Assembly: GCF_900101685.1 (NCBI RefSeq) | Contig: NZ_FMZZ01000015.1 | Coordinates: forward strand, 1-64,000 | Length of the DNA: 64,000 nucleotides | Reading direction: 5' to 3' | From: Actinokineospora iranica | GTDB lineage: Bacteria > Actinomycetota > Actinomycetes > Mycobacteriales > Pseudonocardiaceae | Shown here: positions 20,589 through 29,105 of the stretch, piece by piece | Numbering within the stretch: position 1 is the first letter of the stretch | How the letters are laid out: each line of letters opens with the position of its first letter | The notes under the pieces: model-generated | What the model saw: the letters and a program-made list of their open reading frames with translations, nothing else | Databases searched by the model: none | Told to the model about the DNA's origin: nothing | Program-made: the position numbers and the translations under genes

Positions 20589-21260
20589 CTAGTAGGCGAT
20601 TCCTACTGCCTGGCCGATGGTTTCGGGGCGGTTGATGGCGTCGAGCATGTAGTGGGCCACGTCGGCGCGGGAGATGGTGTCGCCTCGGTGGAGGTTGTGG
20701 CCGTAGGCGGTGCGGTAGTTGCCGGTGGTGGGCTTGTCGGTCAGGCGGGGCGGGCGGACGACTGTCCACTGTAGACCGCTGTCGAGGAGTAGGTCTTCCA
20801 TCAGGGCCAGGTCGTGGTAGCGCTTGCGGAGCACGGCTTTGATGGCGGGGGTCAGCACGTGGCGGGTGAGGAAGCCTTCCGCCGGGTCGTGTTTGGGGGC
20901 ATCGGGGCGGGCTGGAGACGGGATCGTGGACAGCGGGGCGGCGCTCACGACCAGGATGCGGCGGACGTCGGTGGCCACCATGGCTTCGATGATGGCCCGG
21001 GTGCCGGTGGTGGCGATTCCCGCGTCCGTCTTGGAGTTGACGCGTTGGCCTAGGCCGGAGAGGACCGCGTCGGCTCCGGTGACGGCGGCTTCGAGCATGG
21101 CTGGGTCGGGAGTGGACAGGTCCACTTTGACCGTGCGGACGTCTGCGGACAGGTTCTTGGGGTTGCGGACCGCCGCGGTCACGTCGTGGCCGCCGGCGAT
21201 GGCCTGTTCCAACAGGTGCCTGCCGATGCCGCCGGTGGCCGCGAAGATGGTGAGTTTCAC
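20589..21260 (-). CDS. NAD(P)H-binding short-chain/NmrA-like reductase
   Basis: A 223-residue atypical SDR with the N-terminal dinucleotide motif FAATGGIGRHLLEQA and the NAD(P)-binding-10 pattern VVSAAPLS and WTVVRPPRLTDKP. It would act as an NAD(P)H-dependent reductase or redox sensor. It is divergent from a SigJ/ECF41-like sigma factor; such sigma factors are characteristically linked to a carboxymuconolactone decarboxylase, oxidoreductase or epimerase gene that they control. An ECF41-type promoter (21300-21326) lies 40 bases before the ATG, so it is probably the direct target. Confidence 0.85.
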   Translation of the reverse strand: MKLTIFAATGGIGRHLLEQAIAGGHDVTAAVRNPKNLSADVRTVKVDLSTPDPAMLEAAVTGADAVLSGLGQRVNSKTDAGIATTGTRAIIEAMVATDVRRILVVSAAPLSTIPSPARPDAPKHDPAEGFLTRHVLTPAIKAVLRKRYHDLALMEDLLLDSGLQWTVVRPPRLTDKPTTGNYRTAYGHNLHRGDTISRADVAHYMLDAINRPETIGQAVGIAY

Positions 21261-21299
21261 TGTGTCTCCCAGGTTGTGGTGGAACCCCTACGAAGACAG

Positions 21300-21326
21300 G
21301 ACGATCTTGGGCGCGGGAAAGTGACA
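21300..21326 (-). promoter_or_regulatory. ECF41-type promoter for the NAD(P)H-binding reductase
   Basis: On the minus strand TGTCACT (21326-21320) is followed by exactly 16 bases and CGTC (21303-21300). This matches the published ECF41 consensus TGTCACA-N16-CGTC apart from the last base of the -35 element. It lies 40 bases upstream of the reductase start. Confidence 0.75.
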
Positions 21327-21334
21327 GGCGGGGC

Positions 21335-21361
21335 GGTCACTTTCCCGGGTGCTGTCCCGTC
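21335..21361 (+). promoter_or_regulatory. Mirror-image ECF41-type promoter for the sigma factor gene
   Basis: GGTCACT (21335-21341), 16 bases, then CGTC (21358-21361) face the sigma gene. The two -35 regions form an inverted repeat, GGGAAAGTGAC and GTCACTTTCCC, around 21315-21346. This implies positive autoregulation together with activation of the reductase. Confidence 0.65.
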
Positions 21362-21398
21362 CTTGATGTGTGGGACGTGTCGTGAAGGGGGTTGGGGT

Positions 21399-22295
21399 GT
21401 GACCGGAGGGGCGATCGGCGACCGGATCGCGGTGGCGTGGCGGACGCACCACTCGTACCTGGTTGATCTGGCGTTTCGGATGCTCGGGGATGTGGGGGCG
21501 GCCGAGGATGTCGCGCAGGAGGCGTTTGTCCGGTTGGCGAAGACCGGCGATGGGGAGGTGCGCGACGACCGGGGGTGGTTGACGGTGGTGACCAGCAGGT
21601 TGTGCCTGGACCAGATCCGGTCCGCGCAGGCGCGGCGGGAGCGGGTCGAGGACGTCGGGGTGGTGGACTCGGCGGAGCCGGTGGCGCAGGTGCGGCCGGT
21701 GGACCCGGCGGACCGGGTCACCCTGGACGACGAGGTGCGGTTGGCGCTGTTCGTGGTGTTGCAGCGGCTCAGCCCGGCCGAGCGGGTGGCGTTCGTGCTG
21801 CATGACGTCTTCCAGACCCCGTTCGACGCGGTGGCGCAGACCCTGGGGAAGACGACGGCCACATGCAGGCAGCTGGCGCTCCGGGCGCGGCGGAAGATCG
21901 CCGACGCGCCGGTCCAGGTCAACGAGGTGGGGCGGGCGGAGCATCGGACGGTCACCGAGACGTTCATCGCGGCCTGTGCCAACGGCGACCTTGACGCCCT
22001 CTCGGGTGTCCTGCATCCGAAGGTGTGGGGCGCGGCCGACTTCGGGTCGGCGCGGCGCCGGACCAACCACGGCCGCGACTTGGTCGCGAAGACGTTGCTG
22101 CGGCACTACCACCGGCGGGGCACGGTGCTGGTGTCGCATCCGGTGGCGGGCCGTCCGACGGTGCTGGCCTACTACGACCGCAGGTTGTTCGCGGTCATGA
22201 GCCTGACCGTGGTGGACGACCTGATCACCCAGATCGAGGTCGACGCCGATCCCGAGACGCTCGCCGACCTCGCGCGCTGGGATCGGGGACGCTGA
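21399..22295 (+). CDS. SigJ/ECF41-like sigma factor with C-terminal SnoaL-like domain
   Basis: A 298-residue ECF sigma factor. Sigma2 is about 10-75 (AFRMLGDVGAAEDVAQEAFVR), sigma4 about 105-165 (LSPAERVAFVLHDVF), and a SnoaL/NTF2-like regulatory domain runs from about 180 to the end (ANGDLDALSGVLHP). The usual ECF41 linker motif WLPEP is degenerate (DSAEP) and the C-terminal NPDKV motif is absent (DADPETL), so it may belong to a neighbouring SnoaL-type ECF group. The GTG at 21399 is chosen because sigma2 begins there. It is divergent from its probable target reductase. The end overlaps the convergent DJ-1-like gene by 71 bases. Confidence 0.85.
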   Translation: MTGGAIGDRIAVAWRTHHSYLVDLAFRMLGDVGAAEDVAQEAFVRLAKTGDGEVRDDRGWLTVVTSRLCLDQIRSAQARRERVEDVGVVDSAEPVAQVRPVDPADRVTLDDEVRLALFVVLQRLSPAERVAFVLHDVFQTPFDAVAQTLGKTTATCRQLALRARRKIADAPVQVNEVGRAEHRTVTETFIAACANGDLDALSGVLHPKVWGAADFGSARRRTNHGRDLVAKTLLRHYHRRGTVLVSHPVAGRPTVLAYYDRRLFAVMSLTVVDDLITQIEVDADPETLADLARWDRGR

Positions 22296-23634
22296 CCGCG
22301 CCCGCTTGCCGAGACCGTCGCCGGAGCAGGAGCGGAGCCGACCCGACGCCCGCCGACAGAGCCAGGGCCACGCCCGCCAGCGAGGTCGACCGCCACGGCC
22401 AGGCGGGACCGGTCAGGTCCAGGTGGGCGTCGGGGTATTCGATGAACTTCGCGGTGACGCGGGCAGTGGCCCGGTCGGCAGTGGCGGCGACGTCGCGCAG
22501 CAGCGGGTCCAGGCTGAACTCGCCGGGCGCCCGGTCCGCGTGCGGGAACTCGGCGGACAGCCCCCGGTCGGCGGCCCAGCGGGAGAGCCCGGGGTCGGTG
22601 ACGGCCCCAGGCACGACGACCCGGTCCACGTCGGCGTCGGTGGTGGCGAACAGCACCAGCCCGTGCCGGGTGGTGATCGTCGGATGGAGCGCCACGGGCA
22701 CGGCGTCCGCGGCGAAGGACGTTCCAGAATAAGCCTCCACAGCGGACGCGACGTCGACTTCGCCGACGCCATCGGCCAGTCCGATGCCGATGGTGGGGCG
22801 GAAGTACGGAAACGCGACGTTCAGGGCGTATGGCGCGTCGGACAGGGCCAGGTCGCGTTCGGGAATGTCCACCGCTGCCGTCGGCGACCAGCCGGGATAG
22901 GCGAGGTCGCCGCCGATCCGCGCCGCCTCAGCCGGGCCCGCGAGCCGTTCGACCACCCGCAGCGCGCCGACGACGCCTGAGGTGACGCCCGCGGTGGTGA
23001 CGATCGGGCCGTCCTCGACGTAACGCTTGCCGCGCACCCAGTCCACCGCCGGGTAGTCCTCGGCGAGGCCGTCGACGGCGTCCCAGAACGAGGTGGCGCG
23101 CCGTCCGTCGAGCACGCCGCTCGCGGCGGCGAGTTCCGCCCCGACGCACACGCCGAGCACCGTCGAGCCCCGCGCCGCCTGGTCGGCGACGAACGACCGG
23201 GCGGCCGCCTCCTCGGCGCCGGTCGGGTCCACGACAGCGGGCACGACGACGACATCCGGCCGCGGTCCGCTCGCCAGCTCGGCGAAGGTGCGGTCGGGAA
23301 GCAACGCCAGCCCACCGGAAAGGGCGACGGGCTTGCGTTCGTCGGCCACGGTGACGACCGCGAACGCCGCGGACCGGGCGAACACCTCGAACGGCGCCAG
23401 CACGTCGGCGGCGACGGAACCGGTGCGGCCCACCACAACCGCGACGATCTTGCGGTCCGGCGGGAGCGGGCGGGACGCGGGCCATGCGGCCACCGGCGCC
23501 TCGGCTCGGAAGCTCTGCCCCATGGTCACCGCGACCCCGATCCCGCACAGCCCGGCGAAAGCCGCGACGGCCAGAACGACCGCCAAGAGAACCCACAGCG
23601 CACCCACCAGCCGACGACCACGCGCGGCGGTCAT
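22225..23634 (-). CDS. Membrane-anchored DJ-1/PfpI-family protein
   Basis: A 469-residue protein: an N-terminal membrane helix (about 10-36), then a DJ-1/PfpI domain (about 60-235) with the nucleophile-elbow sequence LGVCVGAELAAASGVLDGRRATSFW, a second long exported domain, a membrane helix near 425-445 and a low-complexity basic tail. The PfpI part closely resembles the sensor half of the GlxA-type regulator encoded just upstream. Its ATG overlaps that regulator's stop (ATGA). The pair may be a surface sensor or enzyme with its cytosolic regulator. The C-terminal tail overlaps the sigma factor gene and could be shorter in reality. Confidence 0.75.
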   Translation of the reverse strand: MTAARGRRLVGALWVLLAVVLAVAAFAGLCGIGVAVTMGQSFRAEAPVAAWPASRPLPPDRKIVAVVVGRTGSVAADVLAPFEVFARSAAFAVVTVADERKPVALSGGLALLPDRTFAELASGPRPDVVVVPAVVDPTGAEEAAARSFVADQAARGSTVLGVCVGAELAAASGVLDGRRATSFWDAVDGLAEDYPAVDWVRGKRYVEDGPIVTTAGVTSGVVGALRVVERLAGPAEAARIGGDLAYPGWSPTAAVDIPERDLALSDAPYALNVAFPYFRPTIGIGLADGVGEVDVASAVEAYSGTSFAADAVPVALHPTITTRHGLVLFATTDADVDRVVVPGAVTDPGLSRWAADRGLSAEFPHADRAPGEFSLDPLLRDVAATADRATARVTAKFIEYPDAHLDLTGPAWPWRSTSLAGVALALSAGVGSAPLLLRRRSRQAGAVSVPDPSARGRRASRDRRRPRSG

Positions 23635-24581
23635 CGGTGGGCCGCCGGAGAGGTGCCGAAGCGGGCCGCGTACAGCCTGCGCAAGTGCCGGGCGTCACCG
23701 AAGCCGCAGCGGGTGGCGACCGCTTCGACGGGGAGGTCGGTTTCAGTGAGGAGGATGCTGGCCAGGTCGAGGCGTAGCCGTTGCCGGTAGGCCAGGGGGG
23801 TCATACCGATCGCGGTGGTGAAGGCTCTGGTCAGGCCGCGTGGGGACAGGTGCGCCACTTCGGCCAGGTCGGCCAGGGTGTGGCGGGCATCGAGGTGGGC
23901 GGCGATGTGGTCCTGCACCCGGTGCACGGCCGAGTCCAGATGCCCCCGGTCGCACAGGAAGGGGCTCAGTTGCGACCGGGTGCCGTCGCGTCGCAGGTAG
24001 ACCACGAGGTGGCGGGCGACGGCGGCGGTGAGCGTCGGGCCGTGGTCGCGCTCGACGAGCGACAGGGCCAGGTCGACGCCGGAGGCGATGCCCGCGCTGG
24101 TGCTGACCGGGCCGTCGTGAACATAGAGCACGGCCTCTTGCACGTGCGCGTTCGGATAGCGCCGCCGCATGGGTTCGATGAGATCCCAGTGCGTGGTGCA
24201 CCGCCTGCCGTCAAGCAGGCCCGCCTCGCCCAGGACGGCCGCGCCGCTGCACACCGACGCGAACCGCGCCCCCGAGTTCCGCTCTGCCCGCAGCCAGTCG
24301 ACCACGGCGGCGGGGGCAAGCGGTCCGTCTGCCCGCAGCCGAGGCCCGGGGATCAGGACGAGGTCGCCCGCGGCCAGGCTCGGCAGCGGCGCGAGCCCGG
24401 CGAGCGCGAGGCCCTGCGCCGATGTGGCCCCGGCGCTGGCGCCGACATGCTCCAGCCGGTAGTCCCCGCCCAGGTGGGCGGCGGTGTCGAACACCTGGAC
24501 CGGACCGGCCAGGTCGAGCAGATTCACCTCGGGCACCACGACCACGACGACCCGGCCGGACCCTTTCCCCGTGTTTCGCAC
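23631..24581 (-). CDS. GlxA-family transcriptional regulator (DJ-1/PfpI + AraC HTH)
   Basis: A 316-residue regulator. Residues 8-175 are a DJ-1/PfpI-like domain (VVVPEVNLLDLAGPVQVF, ASVCSGAAVLGEAGLLDGRRCTTHW). About 205-310 carry the two AraC helix-turn-helices (LADLAEVAHLSPRGLTRAF, VEAVATRCGFGDARHLRRLY). The GTG at 24581 is preferred because the domain starts immediately; a longer frame begins at 24632. It is translationally coupled to the membrane DJ-1 protein downstream, its likely regulatory target. Confidence 0.88.
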   Translation of the reverse strand: MRNTGKGSGRVVVVVVPEVNLLDLAGPVQVFDTAAHLGGDYRLEHVGASAGATSAQGLALAGLAPLPSLAAGDLVLIPGPRLRADGPLAPAAVVDWLRAERNSGARFASVCSGAAVLGEAGLLDGRRCTTHWDLIEPMRRRYPNAHVQEAVLYVHDGPVSTSAGIASGVDLALSLVERDHGPTLTAAVARHLVVYLRRDGTRSQLSPFLCDRGHLDSAVHRVQDHIAAHLDARHTLADLAEVAHLSPRGLTRAFTTAIGMTPLAYRQRLRLDLASILLTETDLPVEAVATRCGFGDARHLRRLYAARFGTSPAAHR

Positions 24582-24746
24582 CCCGCCACCGTAGGTCGGC
24601 CCACCTGCACCGACGAGGGTCGCGTAGGCCACTCACCGGACGGATCAGGCACAGCGCCCCGGCGTTGACAGGTTCCGGCACGCGGTTCCCGCTTACCGTG
24701 CTCCGCAGGACACGCCCTACCGTGGGCGCACGGACGTTCTGTCGCG

Positions 24747-25157
24747 GTGGCGGCGGTCACGAGCGGGGTGATGGCGGGGGTCTTCTTCGCGTTCTCGGTG
24801 TTCGTGATGCGCGCGCTGACCGCCCTGCCGCCCGCGCAGGGGGGTGGCGGCGATGCGGTCGATCAACCGGGTGATCAGCACCCCGCTGTTCCTGCTGCTG
24901 TTCCTCGGCACCGGGGTGGCCGGGGTGGTCCTCGCGGTCGCCGGGCCGCTTCCCGGCTTGTCGGGGGCGCGGTCTACGTGCTCGGCGTGCTGCTGGTCAC
25001 CTTCGCGCGCAACGTGCCGTGGAACAACGAACTCGACGCCTTGGCGCCGGAGTCCGCGGCCGAGTACTGGCGCGGCTATCTGCGGCGGTGGACCGCGTGG
25101 AACCACATGCGGACCCTCGCGGCCACCGCGGCCTCGGCCGCGTTCGTCACCGCGTGA
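24747..25157 (+). pseudogene. DUF1772-family membrane protein with two compensating frameshifts
   Basis: The frame starting at 24747 encodes the DUF1772 N-terminus (GVMAGVFFAFSVFVMRALTALPPAQG). After a six-G run (24839-24844) the homology moves to the next frame (AAMRSINRVISTPLFLLLFLG). Near a five-G run (24963-24967) it returns to the first frame (GGAVYVLGVLLVTFARNVPWNNELDAL, WTAWNHMRTLAA). The middle also seems about ten residues short of the usual protein. DUF1772 proteins include anthrone-oxygenase-like enzymes. Either a decaying gene or two homopolymer read errors; the missing residues favour decay. Confidence 0.75.
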
Positions 25158-25250
25158 AAGCGGTCTTTCCGGGGCGGCGGAATACGGCACGGCGACCATC
25201 CGGGCCGGACGGTTCATTACCAGTGAACGGCCCCCCGCCGCCCAGCCGAG

Positions 25251-25451
25251 TCAGTCCTGATCCGCGCGCGGCGAGGGCAGGGCCCGGGCCGCCCGCGAGC
25301 GCTTGCAGATTTCCTCGACCAACGTGTCATTGGCGTCGTGGTCATTCGCATCGGCATTGGCCAGAAAGAACCGCATAAGCGCCTCTGCCGCATCCGCCCG
25401 GTCGACGATCACGGGATCGACCACCGGCTTTAAGGACCCGTTCTCGCGCAT
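25251..25451 (-). CDS. Small hydrophilic protein, unknown
   Basis: A 66-residue acidic protein (MRENGSLKPVVDPVIVDRADAA...) with a purine-rich GGGGGTGGGAA just before the ATG. No signal peptide, membrane helix or known motif is seen. Codon use is consistent with coding in this frame, but its shortness leaves doubt. An upstream extension to 25577 is possible but lacks coding character. Confidence 0.4.
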   Translation of the reverse strand: MRENGSLKPVVDPVIVDRADAAEALMRFFLANADANDHDANDTLVEEICKRSRAARALPSPRADQD

Positions 25452-25580
25452 TTCCCACCCCCGGGCTTCGCCTGTCGCCGAGCGGCCCGGTCGCCGGGCC
25501 ACCCTTCCATAGTGCCGTGTGACCGCCGCAAGGCAATCACGATCGGGTGAACATGATCGCACGCTTTCGTGACTCAAGGT

Positions 25581-26024
25581 TCACATCGGCCCATCTCCCC
25601 GAGAGAGATCACCCAAACGGTCGAGGGATTCTCGATTACGCGCTACCAGCAGTGCAACTTGCAGTTTGGAAGGGAGAAATCGGCCTGCACCATGCTCTAT
25701 CCATTCGGACATTTGAATCTTGGTGTTACTTGAATCGATCGAATCGAGTTCCAACCGGACTCGGGCCGCGCCCAGCGGCCAGGCTTTGGCGTCGAGTTCG
25801 AGCGACTCCCCCGGCCGCGCCGCGCGCACGACGGTGACGTCCTCGATCGTGAGCGGCCACGGCGCCACGCTGTGGTGGATGCTGGCACCCGGAGCGGGCC
25901 ATCCGGCGTCCACAGCGCGGATATGGGCGGCGCCGACGACCCAACTCGCGTAACTCCACCCGTTGGCCAAGACGGCCCACACCCGCTCACGCGGAGCGTC
26001 GATCACCTTCGTCACCGTCGCCAT
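25581..26024 (-). CDS. SRPBCC-family protein
   Basis: A 147-residue START-like fold protein (MATVTKVIDAPRERVWAVLANGWSYASWVVGA...), the polyketide cyclase/dehydrase-like group that binds hydrophobic ligands. The ATG at 26024 has GGGAGAA upstream; the frame extends to 26159 but the extra part has no family resemblance. It stands alone, divergent from the alpha-glucosidase gene. Confidence 0.8.
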   Translation of the reverse strand: MATVTKVIDAPRERVWAVLANGWSYASWVVGAAHIRAVDAGWPAPGASIHHSVAPWPLTIEDVTVVRAARPGESLELDAKAWPLGAARVRLELDSIDSSNTKIQMSEWIEHGAGRFLPSKLQVALLVARNRESLDRLGDLSRGDGPM

Positions 26025-26216
26025 GGCTTCTCCCGTTCGCTCGGCGGACGGCCGAGCAATACCCGCGAAAGCCACGACCCAACCGGCGCGTCGCACGGCG
26101 CGGGGCTTGCTGGAACTTGCGGAAAGATGGCCGAAAATTGCCGAAGACACGGCGAGCACCGTCGGCCCACCAAGGTCAACGCATGATCGCGTGCCCGGCA
26201 GGGCCCCAGGGTGGGA

Positions 26217-26260
26217 ATCTTGACTGCAAAACCTTTCGGCAAGGTATCACCGCTGCTAGC
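26217..26260 (+). promoter_or_regulatory. Candidate LacI-type operator and promoter before the alpha-glucosidase
   Basis: Within the 300-base gap 26025-26324, a TTGACT element is followed at once by TGCAAAACCTTTCGGCA, an imperfect palindrome (TGC..AA....TT..GCA) resembling actinomycete maltose/alpha-glucoside LacI-family sites. It lies about 75-105 bases before the ATG at 26325. The LacI regulator encoded downstream is the obvious candidate to bind it. Nothing else was recognised in the gap. Confidence 0.5.
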
Positions 26261-26324
26261 GTCGGGCGACACGGCAGGCGGCCGGACGCAGGCACGGCAG
26301 CGACAGCACACTCCAGGGAGCGCC

Positions 26325-27929
26325 ATGACGCAGAACGGCCGCGGCGGCTGGTGGCAGGACGCCGTCATCTACCAAATCTACGTGCGTAGCTTCGCCGACG
26401 CCGACGGCGACGGGATCGGCGACCTGCCGGGCATCCGCGCCCGCCTCCCGCACCTGGCCGACCTCGGCGTGGACGCCCTGTGGATCACCCCGTTCTACCC
26501 GTCGCCGATGGCCGACGGCGGCTACGACGTGGCCGACTACCGCGACATCGATCCACTCTTCGGCACCCTCGACGACGCCCGCGCGCTGCTGGCGGACGCG
26601 CATCGGTTGGGGCTCAAGGTGATCGTGGACATCGTCCCGAACCACTCCTCGTCCGCGCACCGCTGGTTCGGCGCGGCGCTGGCCGCAGGGCCCGGCTCGC
26701 CCGAGCGCAACCGCTACGTCTTCCGCCCCGGCCGCGGCGTCGCGGGCGAGTTGCCGCCGAACGACTGGGAGTCGGTCTTCGGCGGCGGCGCGTGGACCCG
26801 ACTGCCCGACGGCGACTGGTACCTGCACCTGTTCGACAGCACTCAGCCCGACCTCAACTGGGAGAACCCGGAGGTGCGCGAGGAGTTCGACAGCGTGCTG
26901 CGGTTCTGGCTGGACCTGGGCGTCGACGGGTTCCGGGTGGACGTCGCGCATGGAATGGTCAAACAGGACGGCCTGCCCGACGTCGGCACGACCGGGCAGC
27001 ACGCGCTGCTCGACACCCGGCCGCTGCCCTACTTCGACCAGGACGGCGTGCACGAGATCTACCGCGAGTGGCGCAAGATCCTCGACACCTACGAGCCCCC
27101 GCGCATCGCCGTCGCCGAGGCGTGGACAGCCAGCGCCGAACGCACCGCGCGCTACCTGCGCTCGGACGAGTTGCACCAGGCGTTCAACTTCCATTACCTC
27201 ACCACCGAATGGGACCCGGTCGCGCTGCGGGAGGTCATCGCCGACTCGCTGGCCGCGATGGAGCCGGTGCCCGCGCCCGCGACCTGGGTGCTGTCCAACC
27301 ACGACGTCCAGCGGCACGTGACCCGCTACGGCGATGGGGAAACCGGGCGGCGCCGGGCGCGCGCGGCGATCCTGCTGATGCTGGCGCTGCCCGGCTCGGC
27401 CTACCTGTACCAGGGCGAGGAACTGGGCTTGGCCGAAGTGCTCGACCTGCCGGACGAGGTGCTGCAGGACCCGATCTGGGAGCGGTCGCTGCGCACCGAG
27501 CGCGGCCGCGACGGCTGCCGGGTGCCGATCCCGTGGTCGGCGCGGGGAAGCGCGCTCGGCTTCGGGCCGGACGGGTCGACGCCGTGGCTGCCGCAGCCAG
27601 CGGACTGGGCGGCGCTCTCGGTCGAGGCGCAGACCGGCGACCCCGAATCCATGGTGGAGCTGTACCGGTCGGCGCTGCGGCACCGGCGCGCGCACCCCGC
27701 GCTCGGCGCGGGCCGCGCGGTGCACTGGCACGACGACGAGCCCACGCTGCTGCGGTTCGACCGGGTCGACCCGGCCACCGGACGCGGGTTCTCCTGCGCG
27801 GTAAACTTCGGCGCCGCGCCCGCGCGGCTTCCCGTCCCCGACAATGTGCTGCTCGCCTCGGGTCCCTGGGCCGCGGACAGCGCCGACCTGCTGCTGCCGA
27901 CGGACACCGCGGTGTGGTGGGAGGAGTGA
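26325..27929 (+). CDS. GH13 alpha-glucosidase / oligo-1,6-glucosidase
   Basis: A 534-residue intracellular glycoside hydrolase of family 13 (no signal peptide). Conserved regions: DIVPNHSS, GFRVDVAHGM (nucleophile D206), VAEAW (acid/base E265) and LSNHDVQRH (D327). It would release glucose from maltose, isomaltose or short dextrins brought in by the nearby ABC transporter. The ATG at 26325 follows CAGGGAG. The LacI regulator begins one base after its stop. Trehalose synthase is less likely because the length and C-terminal part fit alpha-glucosidases better. Confidence 0.9.
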   Translation: MTQNGRGGWWQDAVIYQIYVRSFADADGDGIGDLPGIRARLPHLADLGVDALWITPFYPSPMADGGYDVADYRDIDPLFGTLDDARALLADAHRLGLKVIVDIVPNHSSSAHRWFGAALAAGPGSPERNRYVFRPGRGVAGELPPNDWESVFGGGAWTRLPDGDWYLHLFDSTQPDLNWENPEVREEFDSVLRFWLDLGVDGFRVDVAHGMVKQDGLPDVGTTGQHALLDTRPLPYFDQDGVHEIYREWRKILDTYEPPRIAVAEAWTASAERTARYLRSDELHQAFNFHYLTTEWDPVALREVIADSLAAMEPVPAPATWVLSNHDVQRHVTRYGDGETGRRRARAAILLMLALPGSAYLYQGEELGLAEVLDLPDEVLQDPIWERSLRTERGRDGCRVPIPWSARGSALGFGPDGSTPWLPQPADWAALSVEAQTGDPESMVELYRSALRHRRAHPALGAGRAVHWHDDEPTLLRFDRVDPATGRGFSCAVNFGAAPARLPVPDNVLLASGPWAADSADLLLPTDTAVWWEE

Positions 27930-27930
27930 C

Positions 27931-28968
27931 ATGGCGCAAACCCCGGCGCCGGGCGCGACGGCCCGGCTCAGTGACATCGCCACCCAGGCCGGGGTAAGCG
28001 AGGCGACCGTCAGCCGGGTCCTCAACGGCAAAGCAGGCGTGTCCACCACGACCCGCCAGACCGTCCTGGCGGCACTGGACCTGCTCGGCTACGAGCGGCC
28101 CGCCCGACTGCAGGCGCGCAGCGCCGGGCTGATCGGGCTGATCACCCCGGAGCTGAGCAACCCGATCTTTCCCGCTTTCGCGCAGGTGATCGAGCAGGTT
28201 CTCACCCGCGACGGGTACACGCCGGTGCTGTGCACGCAGAGCCCCGGTGGGTCCACAGAGGACGAATTGACCAACACGCTGGTCGACCGCGGTGTCAACG
28301 GGATCATCTACGTTTCCGGGATGCACGCTGACTCGACCGCGGACATGGACCGGTATGTGAAGCTGGCCGGGCGCGGGGTGCCGTTCGTGATGATCAACGG
28401 CTATACCGAGCGGGTGTCGGCGCCGTTCGTGTCGACCGATGATCGGTCTGCGATGCGGCTCGCGGTGCGGCATCTGGTGGAACTGGGGCACGAGCGCATC
28501 GGGCTGGCGGTCGGGCCGCGCCGGTATGTGCCGGTGGTGCGCAAGATCGAGGGCTTCGTGCAGCACATGCGGACTGCGTTCCCCTTCTCGGCCGAAGAGG
28601 CCGAACAGTTGGTGCGGCATTCGCTGTTCACTGTGGAGGGTGGCCAGGCTGCGGCGAACGCGTTGATTGACAAGGGATGCACGGCGATCATCTGCGGGAA
28701 CGATCTGATGGCGTTCGGCGCGATCCGGGCGGCTCGGCATCGCGGGCTGGCGGTTCCTCGTGATGTCTCAGTGGTCGGCTTCGACGACTCTCCGCTGATC
28801 GTTTTCGCTGATCCGCCGTTGACCACACTGCGGCAGCCGGTCGAAGCCATGGGGCAGGCCGCGGTGAACGCGCTGCTGGAAGAGGTCACGGGGAATCCGG
28901 CACCGCACGCGGAGTACGTCTTCATGCCGGAACTCGTCGTCCGGGGGTCTACGGCTTCTGCGCGGTAG
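27931..28968 (+). CDS. LacI-family transcriptional regulator
   Basis: A 345-residue repressor with an N-terminal LacI helix-turn-helix (LSDIATQAGVSEATVSRVLNGKAGVSTTTR, about 12-42) and a periplasmic-binding-protein-like sensor domain ending DVSVVGFDDSPLI...PPLTTLRQPVEAMGQAA. The ATG lies one base after the alpha-glucosidase stop, within a GGAGGAGTGAC context that supplies the ribosome binding site. It probably represses the glucosidase and the ABC transporter operon until an alpha-glucoside is present. Confidence 0.92.
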   Translation: MAQTPAPGATARLSDIATQAGVSEATVSRVLNGKAGVSTTTRQTVLAALDLLGYERPARLQARSAGLIGLITPELSNPIFPAFAQVIEQVLTRDGYTPVLCTQSPGGSTEDELTNTLVDRGVNGIIYVSGMHADSTADMDRYVKLAGRGVPFVMINGYTERVSAPFVSTDDRSAMRLAVRHLVELGHERIGLAVGPRRYVPVVRKIEGFVQHMRTAFPFSAEEAEQLVRHSLFTVEGGQAAANALIDKGCTAIICGNDLMAFGAIRAARHRGLAVPRDVSVVGFDDSPLIVFADPPLTTLRQPVEAMGQAAVNALLEEVTGNPAPHAEYVFMPELVVRGSTASAR

Positions 28969-29023
28969 CTTGCGGGGTGGGGTGGTTCCCGGGCTTTCGT
29001 GGGGCGGCTCGGCGGGCGCTTGT

Positions 29024-29080
29024 TGGCCTGGCAGGAGGGCAGGTTCGCTGCTCGGTCCCATCGAGCACCTGGCAGTTTGT
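29024..29080. repeat. Dispersed inverted-repeat element, copy 3
   Basis: Between the convergent LacI and ABC-ATPase genes lies GGCCTGGCAGGAGGGCAGG followed by CCCATCGAGCACCTGGCAG (29057-29075). The latter is the exact reverse complement of 6802-6820, and the whole unit aligns with copy 2 near 20444-20495. CTGGCAGG and ACCTGGCAG blocks flank a GC-rich centre, which suggests a foldable element. Confidence 0.75.
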
Positions 29081-29105
29081 TTGGGTGCGGTTGGCAGAAC
29101 GTGCC

